From: Heterocephalus glaber | Lineage: Eukaryota; Chordata; Mammalia; Rodentia; Bathyergidae | DNA: 64,000 nucleotides | Assembly: GCF_000247695.1 (NCBI RefSeq) | Contig: NW_004624854.1 | Location: 4,848,393 to 4,912,392 of the forward strand | Reading direction: 5' to 3' | Part shown: piece after piece, positions 35,930 through 47,842 of the stretch | Layout: each line of letters opens with the position of its first letter | Numbering within the stretch: the first letter of the stretch is position 1 | Translations under genes and position numbers: made by a program | Notes under the pieces: model-generated | Database searches by the model: none | The model's input: only the letters and a program-made list of their open reading frames with translations | Told to the model about the DNA's origin: nothing

Positions 35930-36590
35930 GCTTAGAAATGACTATAATTGATATTTTAAGGCAGCAGGCTCAGGAAGATCTTTTTTAACTCCATTTCCCA
36001 CACTTCCTGCAAATATTGTAGTACACAATATTCAAGACACTTTGGTATCCTTGAACTCTGAATGGTTTGGTGCAGGGACAAATGGGAAGAGTCCTGGAGA
36101 ATCCCGTGTCCTCCCACAGCCTTGCCACCTCCCTCTGCGTCTGCTGCAAAACCAGTGCAAACCCCATAAAAGTAAACTCTCCCCTAAACCCTATTACACC
36201 TGTGATCCTCAAGAATCCAACAGGCACAGAAACAGCTGCCCACCTGCAGCTCCAGGCTCCTGACATCTGCTGCAGTCGTCAGCTGCAGTGGTGGGAAAAG
36301 ATCACCGCGCACGAGCTGCTGCCAGGACAGACCGTGACACCGGGCACAAAGTCCAGAGAAGTGACACACCTTAGAACACACCTGGTGTCTGAGCCACTCG
36401 CTGACTGCGGGTAAGGAGGGGCATTCTCTCCACCCATGGGACGGAGAAGATACAGAACAGGTCACCTGGAAGCGTGTGAAGGGGACAGGTTTCCTCTAGC
36501 ATTCTACCTACACCTTTGGGCTGGTTTCCGAAGACGGCAGCTAAAGCCAAATGTTAAGGCCAAGCTGATAAATTTACTATTATTCCCCTT

Positions 36591-36774
36591 GTTTTTTGTT
36601 TTTGGCGGTGCTGGGAATTGAACCCAGGGTCTTCCCACTGAGCCATATCCCCAACTCCTTCTACTTTTTGAGACAGGGTCTGGCTAAGTTGCCCAAGCTG
36701 AGCTCAAACTTTCGATCCTCCTGCCTCCGCCTCCCAGAGTGCTGGGTTACAGACATGTGCCACCATGCCCAGCT
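36591..36774 (-). repeat. B1-dID composite SINE
   Basis: Reverse orientation: T-rich tail, ID-derived half (gtgctgggaattgaacccag, ggtcttcccactgagccata, tccccaac), a second T-rich linker, then a B1 monomer (gagacagggtctggctaagt, cctccgcctcccagagtgct, gccaccatgcccagc). This is a 7SL-tRNA fusion SINE restricted to certain rodent lineages. Confidence 0.9.
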
Positions 36775-37897
36775 ACAGTCTGAGTATTTCCTCAATGCCT
36801 TACCCCTAGCATAACTAGGTTATACCCAACAGCTTTCTCTCCTCTATCGTGTTGGCATGTACAAGGCCATCCCAGCAGGTGGGTATCCTATGATAAAGCC
36901 CAATGAGCAGCATATACAAACCCTCCTGCAACTGCTACCCACTTAGAAGGGGTACACAGTGTTTCTAATGCAAACATTTCCTACAGTGAAGTCTTTTAAA
37001 AATCCTAGTTCCTAGCTATGCCCATTCTATAAACGCAGGTATTACTTCAATTGCACCAGACTTGGAAGCAGAGAAAGAACTATCATAAATATGTATGTTA
37101 TATTCAAATTGGGCATTGTAATCAGAGGTGAAAACATGATACATCATGGAACACAGAAGGAGGGCATTGCATTGCTTCCATTTATTCAAACACCGTCAAC
37201 CCCACTTCACCCACTTCATGAGATCATCAAAATTACCAAGATCTCTCCAGGAAGCAGCTCCTCCACCGACAACAGGCAACACTGCTGTAACCCATGCATT
37301 GTGTGGAAATCTGTGTCAGGTTATTCCGAGATTCTTACAGAGAACCAGTGCTCAGGGATAAACTGCTGCAGGTAAACAAGTGTGCGGGAAAGCCCATTCC
37401 TCCACTCAAAATTATACAAGGGCACATGAAAGAAAAGCTGGAAAACTCTCAGAACTTCTCATGAAAATAATTAAAATCAATGAGCTTTCTGAGAAAATGT
37501 GTGAGATTCTGCATGGTTTCTTCATAAAAGTACACTTTGGTAATTTTCCAGAATTCTGTTCTTCCAGTTTGGAAGAGTTTTAAGAATTCTGACACGAACC
37601 ATGATGGCAACACAGATAACCCTAAGCAAAACAGGCAACCAGGGAAAACGGAACTTCAGCGTTCCCTCATCCTCATCTTCCCTCCCCTTCAGCTTCCAAC
37701 CCTCAAGACTCCTGGTGCTTTCAGGACACAGATATCCCAGGGTTTGACAGTTGATCAACTAATTAATTCTAGGTGTGAGAAGATAAAAGGCAACTTCATC
37801 AGATTTCCGAGGGTGAAAAGTCATCTATCTTTACCATTAAAAGTAAGAAATCAAATTTATCCTTTGAAGAATGTGTGCATCATTTCCCCAGGGCAGC

Positions 37898-37989
37898 AAA
37901 TAAAGAAGCAATACGCAAGCGCAAGGACCCGAGTTAGATCCCCGGCACCAAAAAAAAATTTAAAAATTAAAAAAAAAATAAAGAAGCAA
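37898..37989 (+). repeat. 5'-truncated tRNA-derived SINE with perfect 14-bp target-site duplication
   Basis: Body 37912-37975 starts at tacgcaagcgcaaggacccg and keeps the B-box (gagttagatccccgg), the cacc end and an A-rich tail with ttt interruptions. Duplication aaataaagaagcaa lies at 37898-37911 and 37976-37989. The A-box half is missing, as in the copy at 15188. Confidence 0.92.
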
Positions 37990-38629
37990 GACTGGGGAGA
38001 AAAGGGTGAGCCGCGGGGGAGGAGTTAGAGGAGACCCGAGGAGGGAGTAACGGAAGGTCGGAGGCCCTTTAAGGGAGTACAGGAAGAAACAAAAAGGGAA
38101 AAATAATGCAGCAAAAGAAACATTCAAAGAAGGAGGCATTTCACAAGGAACACCCCCATCTTCTAACTTTGGGGACCCTTGTGCTAAAGCGTTTTTAGTA
38201 CTGTTGCATTCCTGCAACTATCGGCACAAAGCAGAAAGCCTTCCACCATCGGGGATGGCGCCGGGGCTGCAGCAGCGACATCTGCCATCGACATGTTCCT
38301 CCTCCTGCAGCCCACCGGGCACCTGCCAACCTGAGGGTGCTCTTCACATCTTCGCATCCGACAGGGGGAAAAGATAAAGTCCCCTGACTCCACCACCTCA
38401 CACAACCACTGTGAACCCTTTGCTGTGTTTCTGTGCCCCTTCCCTCCTACATATTTGTTGAAGGGGTACCTGGAATCCCACATCAGTCAGGGAGTATATG
38501 CACTGCGGATTCCCAGACATGGGTACCAGGGCGTGGAGGAGGAACCCCAAGACTCCATCTTCAGGAAAGACTGGGCAGTGTGACTCACATCTACACTGAG
38601 TGCCTGCTCGATTCGGCATGTTCTGGGAC

Positions 38630-38760
38630 TGGGTTAACGCAACCAGTTCTTACTACCATCCAAAGAAGCCTCTATCCTTACCCTCGTTTTTCAGATGAGG
38701 AAATGGAGGCAGATGGAGAGTACACTACAAACCCAGCGACACAGGCTACTGCTACACAAA
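38630..38760 (-). repeat. MIR SINE, partial
   Basis: 'taccctcgtttttcagatgaggaaatggaggcagatggag' is the reverse MIR core; flanks are degraded. Confidence 0.65.
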
Positions 38761-39469
38761 GCCACCTTCTCACAGGGCAACGTCCCACCATCAACCGGAA
38801 AATGCACCCACGTTCCCACCCTGCAGGACCCCACAGCTCCGCCACACAGCCAACCCATCCCAGAGTGCTGGCTGCTGACCTGGTGACTACGTGGCCAACT
38901 GGGACCTGCTGAGTGACACACCCTGGATCGCTCCTCTGGGCCAAGAGTGAGGCTCAGAGTAGCTTACACTGAATGCATAGTACTGCGCACCATCATGAAG
39001 TCGAAATATCCATAAATTAAACCACGGCGCCATCTGCACTCAATACGGGGTACGGGGGTTGGAGGTGGTCCAGCCACATCATAGAGGCGGATCGCTCTTC
39101 ATTCAGGGGAGGAGGGCACACCACTAATGTGTGTGACGACTTGAGCACTATTAAATAGCACTACTGCGATATCTATGAAAGAATAACGTGATTAGAGTCA
39201 CTGGTTACAGAAGTTTCCATCACTCCACCATGAAGAACAGAGACAGCTCGGGCTGCGGGCCTCTTCTGCTCCCTCTAACACTGACTCATCCTCGCCTCCC
39301 TCTGGAATAAGGCATCCAAATATTTGATGAATGAATCAGTGAATGGATTCAAATAACTACAAGTCACCCCTTCCTTCTAAAAGTGTGCACAAAATTGTTA
39401 AAGTGAATTGTAATACTTCTAGTACACTTCTACCAAAAGCTATCTGACTTCCAACACCCATAGCAAATA

Positions 39470-39833
39470 CAGTAGACCCTTGCGTTATGACTGGCCTGAC
39501 TTTCAAACAACTTGGGTTACAATCAGAATTTCAGTTTCAACTTACGACCAAAGTCTTGAGTTATGACACGGATGACAGCCACTTATGCTTCCAGATGGTC
39601 TCAGATATAGTCTTAACCCTTAAAGAGTTCTGGAAGGAACATTACAACATCCTTTCCTGTGTGGGGTTAACTAAGAAATCCAGGGCCAATGTCTCTCTAA
39701 GGACACTGAGATCTGCCTGTGTACAGGAGAAAGACTTTGAAGGCTGTGTAGAGGAGCCTGAGCCTTCACTGACCAACCTGAGTAACAACCAGCCCTTGGG
39801 AACAAATTGAGTTCATAAGTCAAGGGTCCACTG
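39470..39833 (-). mobile_element. pogo/Tigger-like MITE, 364 bp (copy A)
   Basis: Bounded by inverted termini cagtagacccttgcgttatg (left) and, read inward from the right, cagtggacccttgacttatg. A TA dinucleotide precedes it; the right-hand TA is CA. There is no transposase coding. It matches the element at 58377-58739 along its whole length in the opposite orientation, at roughly 85% by eye, which fixes both ends. Subterminal motifs of the form (g/a)taac(t/c)caag repeat several times near one end. Termini starting CAGT..CCCTT and TA targets point to the Tigger/pogo branch of Tc1/mariner. Confidence 0.85.
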
Positions 39834-39844
39834 CACAGGGTTAG

Positions 39845-40165
39845 ACATGAACTTGATCAACCAAGAACCACTTATGAACAAATACAAACTCAATTCCTTT
39901 CTTGTACACGAACAACACCAATCAGAAACATAGCAAACAATTCCATTCACAATAACCACAGAAGCCATAAAGCACCTTGGCACAAATCTAACCAAAGACG
40001 TGAAAGAGCTTTAAACATAAAATTACACATTAAACTTCACTGAAGAAATTTTTTTTTTAAATATAAATAAATACAAAGGTTTCCCAGGTTTGCCAATGGG
40101 AGGCCATGAAACCATAGAGATGTCAATTCTCCCTGGATTTCTATTTAAATGCAATACAATTCCAG
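39845..40165 (+). repeat. L1 ORF2 fragment, decayed
   Basis: 'attccattcacaataaccacagaagccataaagcaccttggcacaaatctaaccaaagacgtgaaagagct' followed by 'gagatgtcaattctccctggatttctatttaaatgcaatacaattcc' matches the well-known ORF2 C-terminal half of mammalian L1. It has frameshifts and is not coding. Confidence 0.8.
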
Positions 40166-40449
40166 AAACAAAAAACTGGGAGTAGGGGGCGATCAGCAAC
40201 AAGTGTGGAGAATTCCTGGGCAAGTTACCCCATGTGGACAGGCAGAGAACAGGCTGGGAGAGTGACGCAACCACGGACACACACAACAAAAACGGCACTC
40301 TGTAAGTTCCAACAGTTTCACTCTGATGGGTGTGTGGTGTTCTTTTCAGTGTTTTGTTGTGTTTAAGTGTCTTGTCTTTGCTTTTTAAGCTGCCGAACAG
40401 TGAGCGCAGTAAGTTTAAGGCAATCACCTAAGGAAAACTGGCCAAGAAG

Positions 40450-40689
40450 ATGGGAACCAAGGTAGGCACGAAAAGATGGGTCAGCATGCTAAGTGCAAAG
40501 GGATTTCCAGGAAGAAGAAACGACCCAGAACAATCGGTGAAAAAGCACTGGGCATCACCAGGAGTGACCAAGCATGGCTCACAAAGAAAGGATGCGAGAT
40601 TTCACAGAAAGCCAGATGGTCCTGGGTCTAAAATGGTACGACGAAGGGATGACAGCGCAGCTATGTCCACAACGATCCCCAGCCCCTGA
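40450..40689 (+). other. Basic 79-codon open frame, unrecognised
   Basis: The frame starting MGTKVGTKRWVSMLSAKGFP is rich in Lys and Arg and resembles a decayed retrocopy in texture, but I cannot match it to a family. There is no poly(A) or target-site duplication nearby. It is probably chance; listed so that the 40.2-42.2 kb stretch is described. Confidence 0.12.
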
Positions 40690-42184
40690 AAGAGGGGTTC
40701 CGCGGTGACATAACCTGGCACACGTGAATACTGTGACTCCCTCTTAGGAATGCAGTCACAAAGGCCGTGACAAGTCACCCTGAAAAGAAGCTTGTTTCAA
40801 ATGCTGTTTAACTTGCTGTTAGCAAGTCCAAGGAGCCCGACTTTACACAATTATCTACTGTCTCGGTGGATTTTTTTTTTTTTCCAATCTACTGACTTCT
40901 CATTGAACAACGCACTCCAGTAGCCCAGCCTTAAAGGCAGAAGCAGAACAGCGGCTTACGAGTGCGAACACGAGAGAGAACACCAAGCCAAACAAGGGGC
41001 CACCTGGAGGGATGTGAGGCGCACGGAAAACAGGCAAGCAGGCGAGGCCCCCGCACCCCACGGCAAGAGGGCCTGACAGCACTGTCGGCAAGAACAGCAG
41101 CGTCCAAGCGATCGACCGCTAGGGACAGGACCAGGCTTGGATTTAGATGGTCTGGGGAGACAGTGCGATGCCGCCCCAGACAGGAAACCAAGCAAAAAAG
41201 CTAAGAGACTTGGAGTCAGGCCCTAGCTCTGCCCCCAACCCCACGACCTTGCCGGCCAAGTAGGTTTCAAGCACAACAGCCTCTATGGGGCCCTCAACTG
41301 CAGCATCCAAGCACTGCCGAGTTTGGGGGTCTGAAACCAAGGTCCCAATTTCATCAAGTTCCACCTTTAAAGAGGGTGTAAATATACAGAATATAGCATA
41401 GAAATGAGCAACTCCAGATGAATGTGAATATACGCATGAGATTTGTAAGACATTATGCAACTATGGAAATTCAAGAGGCCTCCGCGCCCTGTAAAGCTGA
41501 CATTAAGGGTCTGGTTCCCGCTGCAATGTCACAGAACGGACTCTGCATCTGACCCAGCGTGGCAATTCAGTACTGTTACGAGAACCTCTCACACCCTGAT
41601 GATCTATCTGCACAAGGAGAACCTTTTCCTAGCTGACTCGCCACACCAGGCAAGTCCACATGGAGGTCCAGCTATTCCAACTGCAAGCAATGCACAAGAA
41701 CCAAAAACTACCAGCCACGCGAACTGGCCTAAGTCGAGTGTTTACCAAAATTAAGCTACTGCTAAAGGCAGAGAGGCTGGGGCTGTCAAATGAATGAAAC
41801 GGGCAATTCCTTCTGAAGCACTTTCAAGGGAAAAATGATCAGCGAGGGATCCAGTGTATTTGCCGTCTGAACCCTGCAAACAGCACTGCAGGGTCTAATC
41901 ATAGAGGACTAAGAAGGAAATGGCACTGAGGGAAGAGAGAAGTTGTAGCAGCAGGAATCTTATAATCAAGGCTGTTGGGGGAGAGGAAGAGAGGGACAAA
42001 GGGAGAGAGACACTGATCGTTATTGTTTCTTTTTTTGGTCGTAGTGCTTCAAAATGCTTTCGTGAAACCAGTGAAAATGAACAGTCACAGGAAGCACACA
42101 TCTACTACAACAAAACAGCAGCTAATAATGTGTCCCGCTGTCCCCTCCATTAAATCTTCCAGGAAGTCTTTAGGGATACTGACT

Positions 42185-42265
42185 TCTTTTCGCTGGGGAG
42201 GGAACCTAGCCTCTTGCATGCTAGCAAGGGCTCTATCACTTTTTGGAGCGTTTCCAGCTCCAGAG
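42185..42265 (-). repeat. ID-like tRNA SINE, old copy
   Basis: 'gctggggagggaacctagcctcttgcatgctagcaagggctctatcac' is a reverse-oriented ID element (tRNA half with B-box first), ending 'tttccagctcc'. Confidence 0.65.
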
Positions 42266-43282
42266 TGATTTTTACTAACATTTATTAATTGTATGCATTA
42301 GTTGTGGGGCTCAGTGTGCTATTTCCACACAGACACTCAGTCTGTGCTGATCAAGTCCAGCACCCCAAACTCTTGATCCACAAGTTTAAAAGCTGGGAAA
42401 ACTAAACCACACTCTCAGGTTAACAGCAACATGAAGCTATCTGCTTGATCTCAAGGCTCCAGGAGTGCACTTAGGATTGGACCCAGAGTCCTTGGAAGGC
42501 AGAGATTTGGTTCCCTCTTGGGCCCCTTGGGCTGTCAAGGAAAGGCAGGCACTTGGTATTTTTAGAAGCTCAGTTTGTTGCTCGTCTGATAAGTGAAAGA
42601 GGAATGTCAATTTTCTCTTTCCTGCAGACCCTGATTTCTAAAACTGCCCACCCTGGAGGGCTGGGAATCCCACAGACTCTCCCTGTCCCTGCCTCACTCG
42701 CGCCCTCTGAGCCTGGCTCTGCAGTGGCTGTCACACCCCGCAGTCTGGGAACAGACGCCCTGGTCGCTCTGATGCCTCTCTCACTCCTGCAGAAAAATCC
42801 CTGAGGTGCGGGTGGGGGGTGGGGGGGCATCGGAGTGGGACTGGCTCCCGGATCTCTCACCAGCAGCTGGACTTCCTTGTGAAGGGGAGAGAACGGCAAG
42901 GCTGCCAGCACAAGGCCAGGGAGGGAGGAGAACCAGAGCAGGTCAGCCCGCCCGCCCTCCTGGCTGTGACCCAGCCAAGGACGGGTCGCCAGGTGCCCAA
43001 GGAACAAGCCAAGGTGGAGACAGATGCTCCTCAGTGGGCCCTTGCTTCGTTGGGCTCCTTAAGGCTAATTCCTTAGAAAGGGCCCAGAGGGTCAACGCCC
43101 TGGCCCACAACTTTGGTCCACTGCACCCTCAGGGGATCTCCAGGCCAGTGCCTCCTTTTCTCACCTACAGATCTCTCCAGTGAAAGAAAGCCATGAGGAT
43201 CACATAAAACCGCCTCAAGAAAGCAGCTGGCAAGCAGCCTTACAAAAAAGCAGCACCCAGGGCTCCATAAACCCTGGCATAA

Positions 43283-43468
43283 GCCAGGCACGGTCCTACA
43301 CACCTAATGCCAGCATGCTGGGCAGCTGGGGCAGGAGGAGCGCAAATTTGAGCCCAATCTGGGCAATTTAGTGATTGAGAGTGACCATGTCTCTATAAAA
43401 GGTAAAAAAGGGCTGGGAATGTCGCTCAGTGCAAAAGCTCCAGGGTCCAATCCCCAGTCCTGACAAAA
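43283..43468 (+). repeat. B1-dID composite SINE
   Basis: B1 part: gccaggcacggtcctacaca, cctaatgccagcatgctggg, gggcaatttagtgattgaga, catgtctctataaaagg. ID part: gggctgggaatgtcgctcag, gctccagggtccaatcccca, then A-rich end. Forward orientation, moderately diverged. Confidence 0.9.
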
Positions 43469-45054
43469 TAAGCAAACAGAGGCATGAATATTGCATAGCA
43501 GGAAGGATTCATTCCCGTAGACCCAGCATTTTTGCCCGTGAGAGCCTTTAAAACGCAAATATGCCCGAGGTGTGGAGCAGGGCTGAGGAAGCCTCAGTGT
43601 GGGGCGGAGGACTGAGCATGGGGCAGAACTTCACAGAGCAGCTTTCAGACCTCAGCTCCTGGCCCTGAACTTCATGCCATCGCCAGATGAAGGAAACAAA
43701 GCCTAGGCCAGGCTCCTTCCCGGCTCTGCCTTCTGTTTGTCTCCAGCCTGTGTCCCGGAAGCATGCGTGGCCTCGCCTCGGTCACCACAGCTGTCACAGC
43801 TGTTCTCTTCACCAGCATCCACTCAAGCACACCCTGTCCTTGGAGCCAGAGCAGCTCCATCCACCGCTGCCGCCTCCGAGAGGCCCCTGATGACCACCAT
43901 GTGTCAACCATGTGCCTATAAACAAGAGCTGACGGAGACGTGTGGCTGGCATCTCCCCACCACGCTGCTGGTTGGTAGGAAAGTGCTGAAGGGTAACCCA
44001 GGACCGAGCAGAGGGGGACCCCAAAACATCCAGTGGAGGGGGATTTAACGGGATAAGAAGACTGAAGTCACTGCTACCCATGCCAGCGAACTTAAAAGAT
44101 CCCAAATGGGACCCCAGCTTAAACCAACTGAACAAGTAAAGGCTAAACTTTGTCTTCAAATCCTTCTCTTAGAGACAACAACAAAAACCAATACGGACTG
44201 TTCCATTTGTCCAGGAGTGTTGAGAAATCCATGAACCACTCACAATGCCAAGTGTTAAACTCCAATCTGCTCCTGTACCTGCCCGTCAATCTCAGAACAA
44301 GGTCTGCCACCTCCTGCCCGGGATGCAGGTCACCTTTGTCCCCTTTCCATATCAATGCCTGAGCTGGCTCACTTCCCCCCTGGGGAAGGATGAGCACAGA
44401 AATCATGTGGAATGCCTGTTCCCACAGAGCACAGAAATCTGTTGATCTCAGAGGACTCTGGCAAGAAAGACCCTTGACACTTCCCTAGGAAGTGCATCTT
44501 CTGTAAACGGCTCCTGCCAGGACAGAAAGCCTGCAAGTGCTGGGAAAACCGAGGGGCCGCCAATGCGTATGTTTCCAATTCCATGTCCCACTTCCTCTTT
44601 CCATCACATTCCTTCCTTCTTCCTTGCTCTTCTGAAAACTCTCTGGCCCGCAGCTCAGTCAGGGGCCAAAGTGCAGCATTCTATTAAAGGCTGCAAGATG
44701 AAAAGGGCTAAAAAGGATCTCAGGAAATAAAAATAGTCAAATACTATACAAGAGCTACTTCTCATCTACCACTTTCATACGTTTGAAAGAACTTATTTTT
44801 AAATGTTGGCAGCCTAGCTTTTTAAAAATAAAGCTCTATTGACTTAATGCTTGTGTATACTAAGGCCACAACATGGTTTCAGGAGCTGTGATGTCACCAA
44901 TCCAGCCTTCCAAAGCCATCTCACAGCGGTCATTAGAAGGCTCCACTGTAACACCCGTGAAGGTGACCTAAAGTCTGCAGAGGGTAAACCAACTAGACAA
45001 TCGCACTGTTTCTCTGGTTCCTGAAAGATCTGTATCGTGTCTACTCAGAACCGT

Positions 45055-45250
45055 GTGGACCTTGGCATCAAAAGTGTGAACCTCGCCTGCACCACTTGCT
45101 AGTGTCCTACATAACCACAGCACTACAGACAACATCCACCACGCCCGCAGGCCTAGGCTCCAGCTGCACAATGGAGGTGACAGGCACTGTGTCCAGCTGC
45201 TTTGAGGAACACGGAGATGCAAAACTCTTCCTATGTAATCCACACTCACT
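45055..45250 (+). repeat. Possible MIR SINE, very diverged
   Basis: 'gtgaacctcgcctgcaccacttgctagtgtcctaca', 'gctgcacaatggaggtgac' and 'tttgaggaacacggagatgcaaaact' follow the MIR forward order at low similarity. Confidence 0.35.
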
Positions 45251-45259
45251 AGATGACAA

Positions 45260-46790
45260 CTATAATCATTGCTAGCCTATTTAATTAAAATCTTAATATT
45301 GGAAATAGTGGGAAAGAGGTAGAAGGAGGAGAATCTCACCCAAAAGGAGGAAGAATGCTAAAACCATGGGTATGACCTTCCCCCTGCCCCCAGCTGTAAG
45401 CCAGACCCTCCTCCTTGCTGTCCAGGACTGCAGAGCAACAGGGAAAGTCGGTCCTCAAGTCCAGGCTTGACAAAGTGACGATTCATCCCGAGGAGAGGGG
45501 GTGCCGCCCCGTTCCCCCATCACACAATGGGCTCCCACTGGACAGTCAGAGGCCAGACACCAGCTATTTAAGGACTGCCTGCCCGCCCGACCCCAGCAAC
45601 ACAAGGCCCCGCAGCACGCTGTTCCACATACAGACCCACAAGCACTTGAGGGTCCAGTTGTGCTGTTTTATGGAAAAATTCACAACATAAATGAAAAGTC
45701 CATAATGTAAGGCAATCACCACCACCACCACAGAAAAAAAAGTCCCTGTTTAGGGCCCTTGGCAGTGTTTGCCAGGTGGTGTGCTAGTTGTAACAACAAA
45801 CAGCTTGCTGGCTGGACACCATCCCACTTTGACTCCACACAATGGCTCCTGAGGACAAGTCCTGCTGCTTCCAGCCTGGCCCGGCATCTGACCACAGCCC
45901 CACGAAAGAGACACCATCGGCAGGGGCTCCCACAGCCCTTCTCCATTACCACTTCGTGGCCAGGAAACATTTTTCCCCCAGAGCTAGCTCCTAATTTGCC
46001 TTCTAAGGTTGGGAGCCTTTAAGATGTGGCCAAGATGAAGCAGCAGTGTCCTTCCTGGGGGACCCCCGGGCTTGTCAGAGGGGCAGCATGGGCCATTTCC
46101 CAGCCCAGCCCACAGCAAGACTGCCACCAAGGAATCTCCTAAGTTATGGCCACAGTAGTCCCAGCCTTCAGTGAGCCCCTGGGGTCCTTCCACGGGTGTC
46201 ACAGGCAATGACTCTGAATGCCTGGAAACGCCATCTTCCCCAAACAGCTTTGCTTGGAACACCCCATTTGAAACACCCACTATTCAATCCCCATCAGCCA
46301 ATCTTCCCGGGAGTCTTGATTCCAATCTAAGAATGGGTCACTTAACAAATGCTGACATATTACATTTAATTCTACCTCCCCCCCCAAAAAAACCACTCAC
46401 CATAACGCAAAGCAGGGCAGACGACCCACCCAGGACAGTTACCCTGGAATGCATCAAAGCCAGACGCCTCAGCTCAAAGCCAAACGGCGCGTGGGGTGGG
46501 GTTCTGCGGCCCAGTGTGAAAAGCTGTGTAACTTGACACATAATCTAACCGATTGACTAGGAATAGCTAATTTTTTGGAGTTCCCTCTCCCACCAAAGCA
46601 CTGCCGGAAAATTGTCAGCCTGTGCAGGGTTACGGTGGAGACAATCACTTTATGTCAAAATTGACTATAAAACTTGTCTCCTACCCAGCCCCAGACAACA
46701 GCCACGAGCTACCCACAGACCCAGAGGCGCACGCACACCAATTTAAAGTAAAAAAGTTTCTCCCGTTGTAACCATCGAGAGCCGCTCCCA
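45260..46790. other. Proximal intron 1 flank of the CpG island, no feature recognised
   Basis: Average-composition DNA with a (CCA)n stub at 45718-45732 and a C-run at 46377-46386. Frames up to 121 codons are chance. It lies within 2 kb of the inferred MYO1B start on its downstream side, so regulatory elements are plausible, but none is identifiable by eye. Confidence 0.4.
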
Positions 46791-47494
46791 GCGAACACCC
46801 GGAGCTCCTCGAACTCAAGGAAGCGCACAACTTGTTGCAACAATAAACGCTCGGCCGCAGCACAAAGCGCTACAAACAAGCCGCAGACACCCTGGCCCTC
46901 GGACCCGAGCTTGTTTGCAATTAACTCCTCGCCCCATCCCAGCCGCGCCCGCCCGCCACCCGCCGCCTGCACCCTCCCGGGCTCGGGATCCCAATCTGGT
47001 TTCCATCGCGGCCCCGCCCCCGTCCTTCCCGTCCCTTCCCCGGGGACCGGGAATCGACGTCCCGGGCAGGAAGCGAGACCCCGACAGCCCCTCGGCGTGG
47101 TGAACAAAGGAGCGGGCGGGCGCGCGGCCGCGGGGCGGGAGCCGGGTCGGGGCGCTGCTCCCGCGCGGCCGGGGCTCGCCATGCCTGAAGCCCACGCGCG
47201 GCCCCTCGTCCTCCCCGGCCCCGGCCCCGGCCCGGCCGGAGGAAGCCGCCCGCGCCACGCACGCCGCCCGGGGCAGGAGCCGGCTGCGGGCGGAGGGGTG
47301 CGGCGGCCAGAGGACCGCGGGTCCCCGCGCCCCGGTACCCGGCGCCGGCGCGAAGGCGCAGCAGCTGGGTCCACGCGCGCTGCTCGTCCTCCCGCCCTCG
47401 GGCCACCGCGGGCCGCGACCACCCCGGCGAGGGCGCCCACCCGAGCGAGGACGCCGAGCCGCTGGGACAGCGCGCACGGGGCCGGCGCTGCGCT

Positions 47495-47496
47495 AC
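47495..47496 (-). promoter_or_regulatory. MYO1B: Candidate MYO1B exon 1 splice donor (CAG/GTAGCG)
   Basis: On the minus strand GCAGCCGAGCAGCCCAG is followed by GTAGCG, the best GT donor context I find inside the island on that strand. A second candidate is CCGCCAAG/GTGCGG with GT at 47582-47581. Either would end a non-coding first exon whose 5' end lies toward or inside the N gap. The choice cannot be settled from sequence alone. Confidence 0.35.
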
Positions 47497-47742
47497 CTGG
47501 GCTGCTCGGCTGCGCCTCGGGGCCGGTCCTCGGGGCTGCGGGCAGCGTGCGCGCCGTGCGAGCTCAGCGACACGCTCCGCACCTTGGCGGCCCGGCTCCT
47601 TGTGCGCCCGCGAACTGCGGGAGCCGCGCTGCGGCGGGGAGGCCACGCCCTCCTGCTGGGGCGGGGGGCGGGGCCTGAGGCGCCTGGAAGGTTGGGTGGG
47701 GCCTGGAGGGGCGGGGACGGGGAGGGGCGTGGCTCGCAGGGG

Positions 47743-47842
47743 NNNNNNNNNNNNNNNNNNNNNNNNNNNNNNNNNNNNNNNNNNNNNNNNNNNNNNNNNN
47801 NNNNNNNNNNNNNNNNNNNNNNNNNNNNNNNNNNNNNNNNNN
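47743..47842. other. Assembly gap, exactly 100 N
   Basis: A run of exactly 100 N lies in the CpG island, a conventional placeholder for a gap of unknown length. Both flanks are G-rich GC-box sequence (gcagggg before, ggggtggggcggggcc after), typical of promoter DNA lost in sequencing. Part of the MYO1B promoter and possibly the transcription start are missing. Confidence 0.98.

Larger units (their letters stand above)
15703..47496 (-). other. MYO1B: MYO1B intron 1 (inferred)
   Basis: The exon-2 acceptor and the CpG island bracket about 32 kb without another convincing exon. That fits a non-coding first exon followed by a long first intron, as expected for MYO1B in mammals. The right boundary depends on which exon-1 donor is used (47497 or 47583 as the last exonic base are candidates). 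Repeats are listed separately. Single-copy stretches with nothing recognised include 16310-17980, 22000-23020, 23160-25980, 26570-28730, 30600-31700, 36780-37890, 40700-42180 and 43470-45050. Confidence 0.7.

Noticed and set aside
37537..38028. 163-codon plus-strand frame
   Set aside because: It runs through a SINE and its A-rich tail (…KKNLKIKKKIKK) and so is not a conserved coding sequence.
40450..40689. Retrocopy of a ribosomal or other basic protein
   Set aside because: Lys/Arg-rich frame, but no recognisable motif, no poly(A) tail and no target duplication. Kept only as a low-confidence note.
46709..47678. Long frames (over 200 codons) on both strands in the GC-rich block
   Set aside because: They overlap in several frames and both strands, are low-complexity Pro/Ala/Arg/Gly, and follow from lack of stop codons in a CpG island. 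None resembles a known protein.
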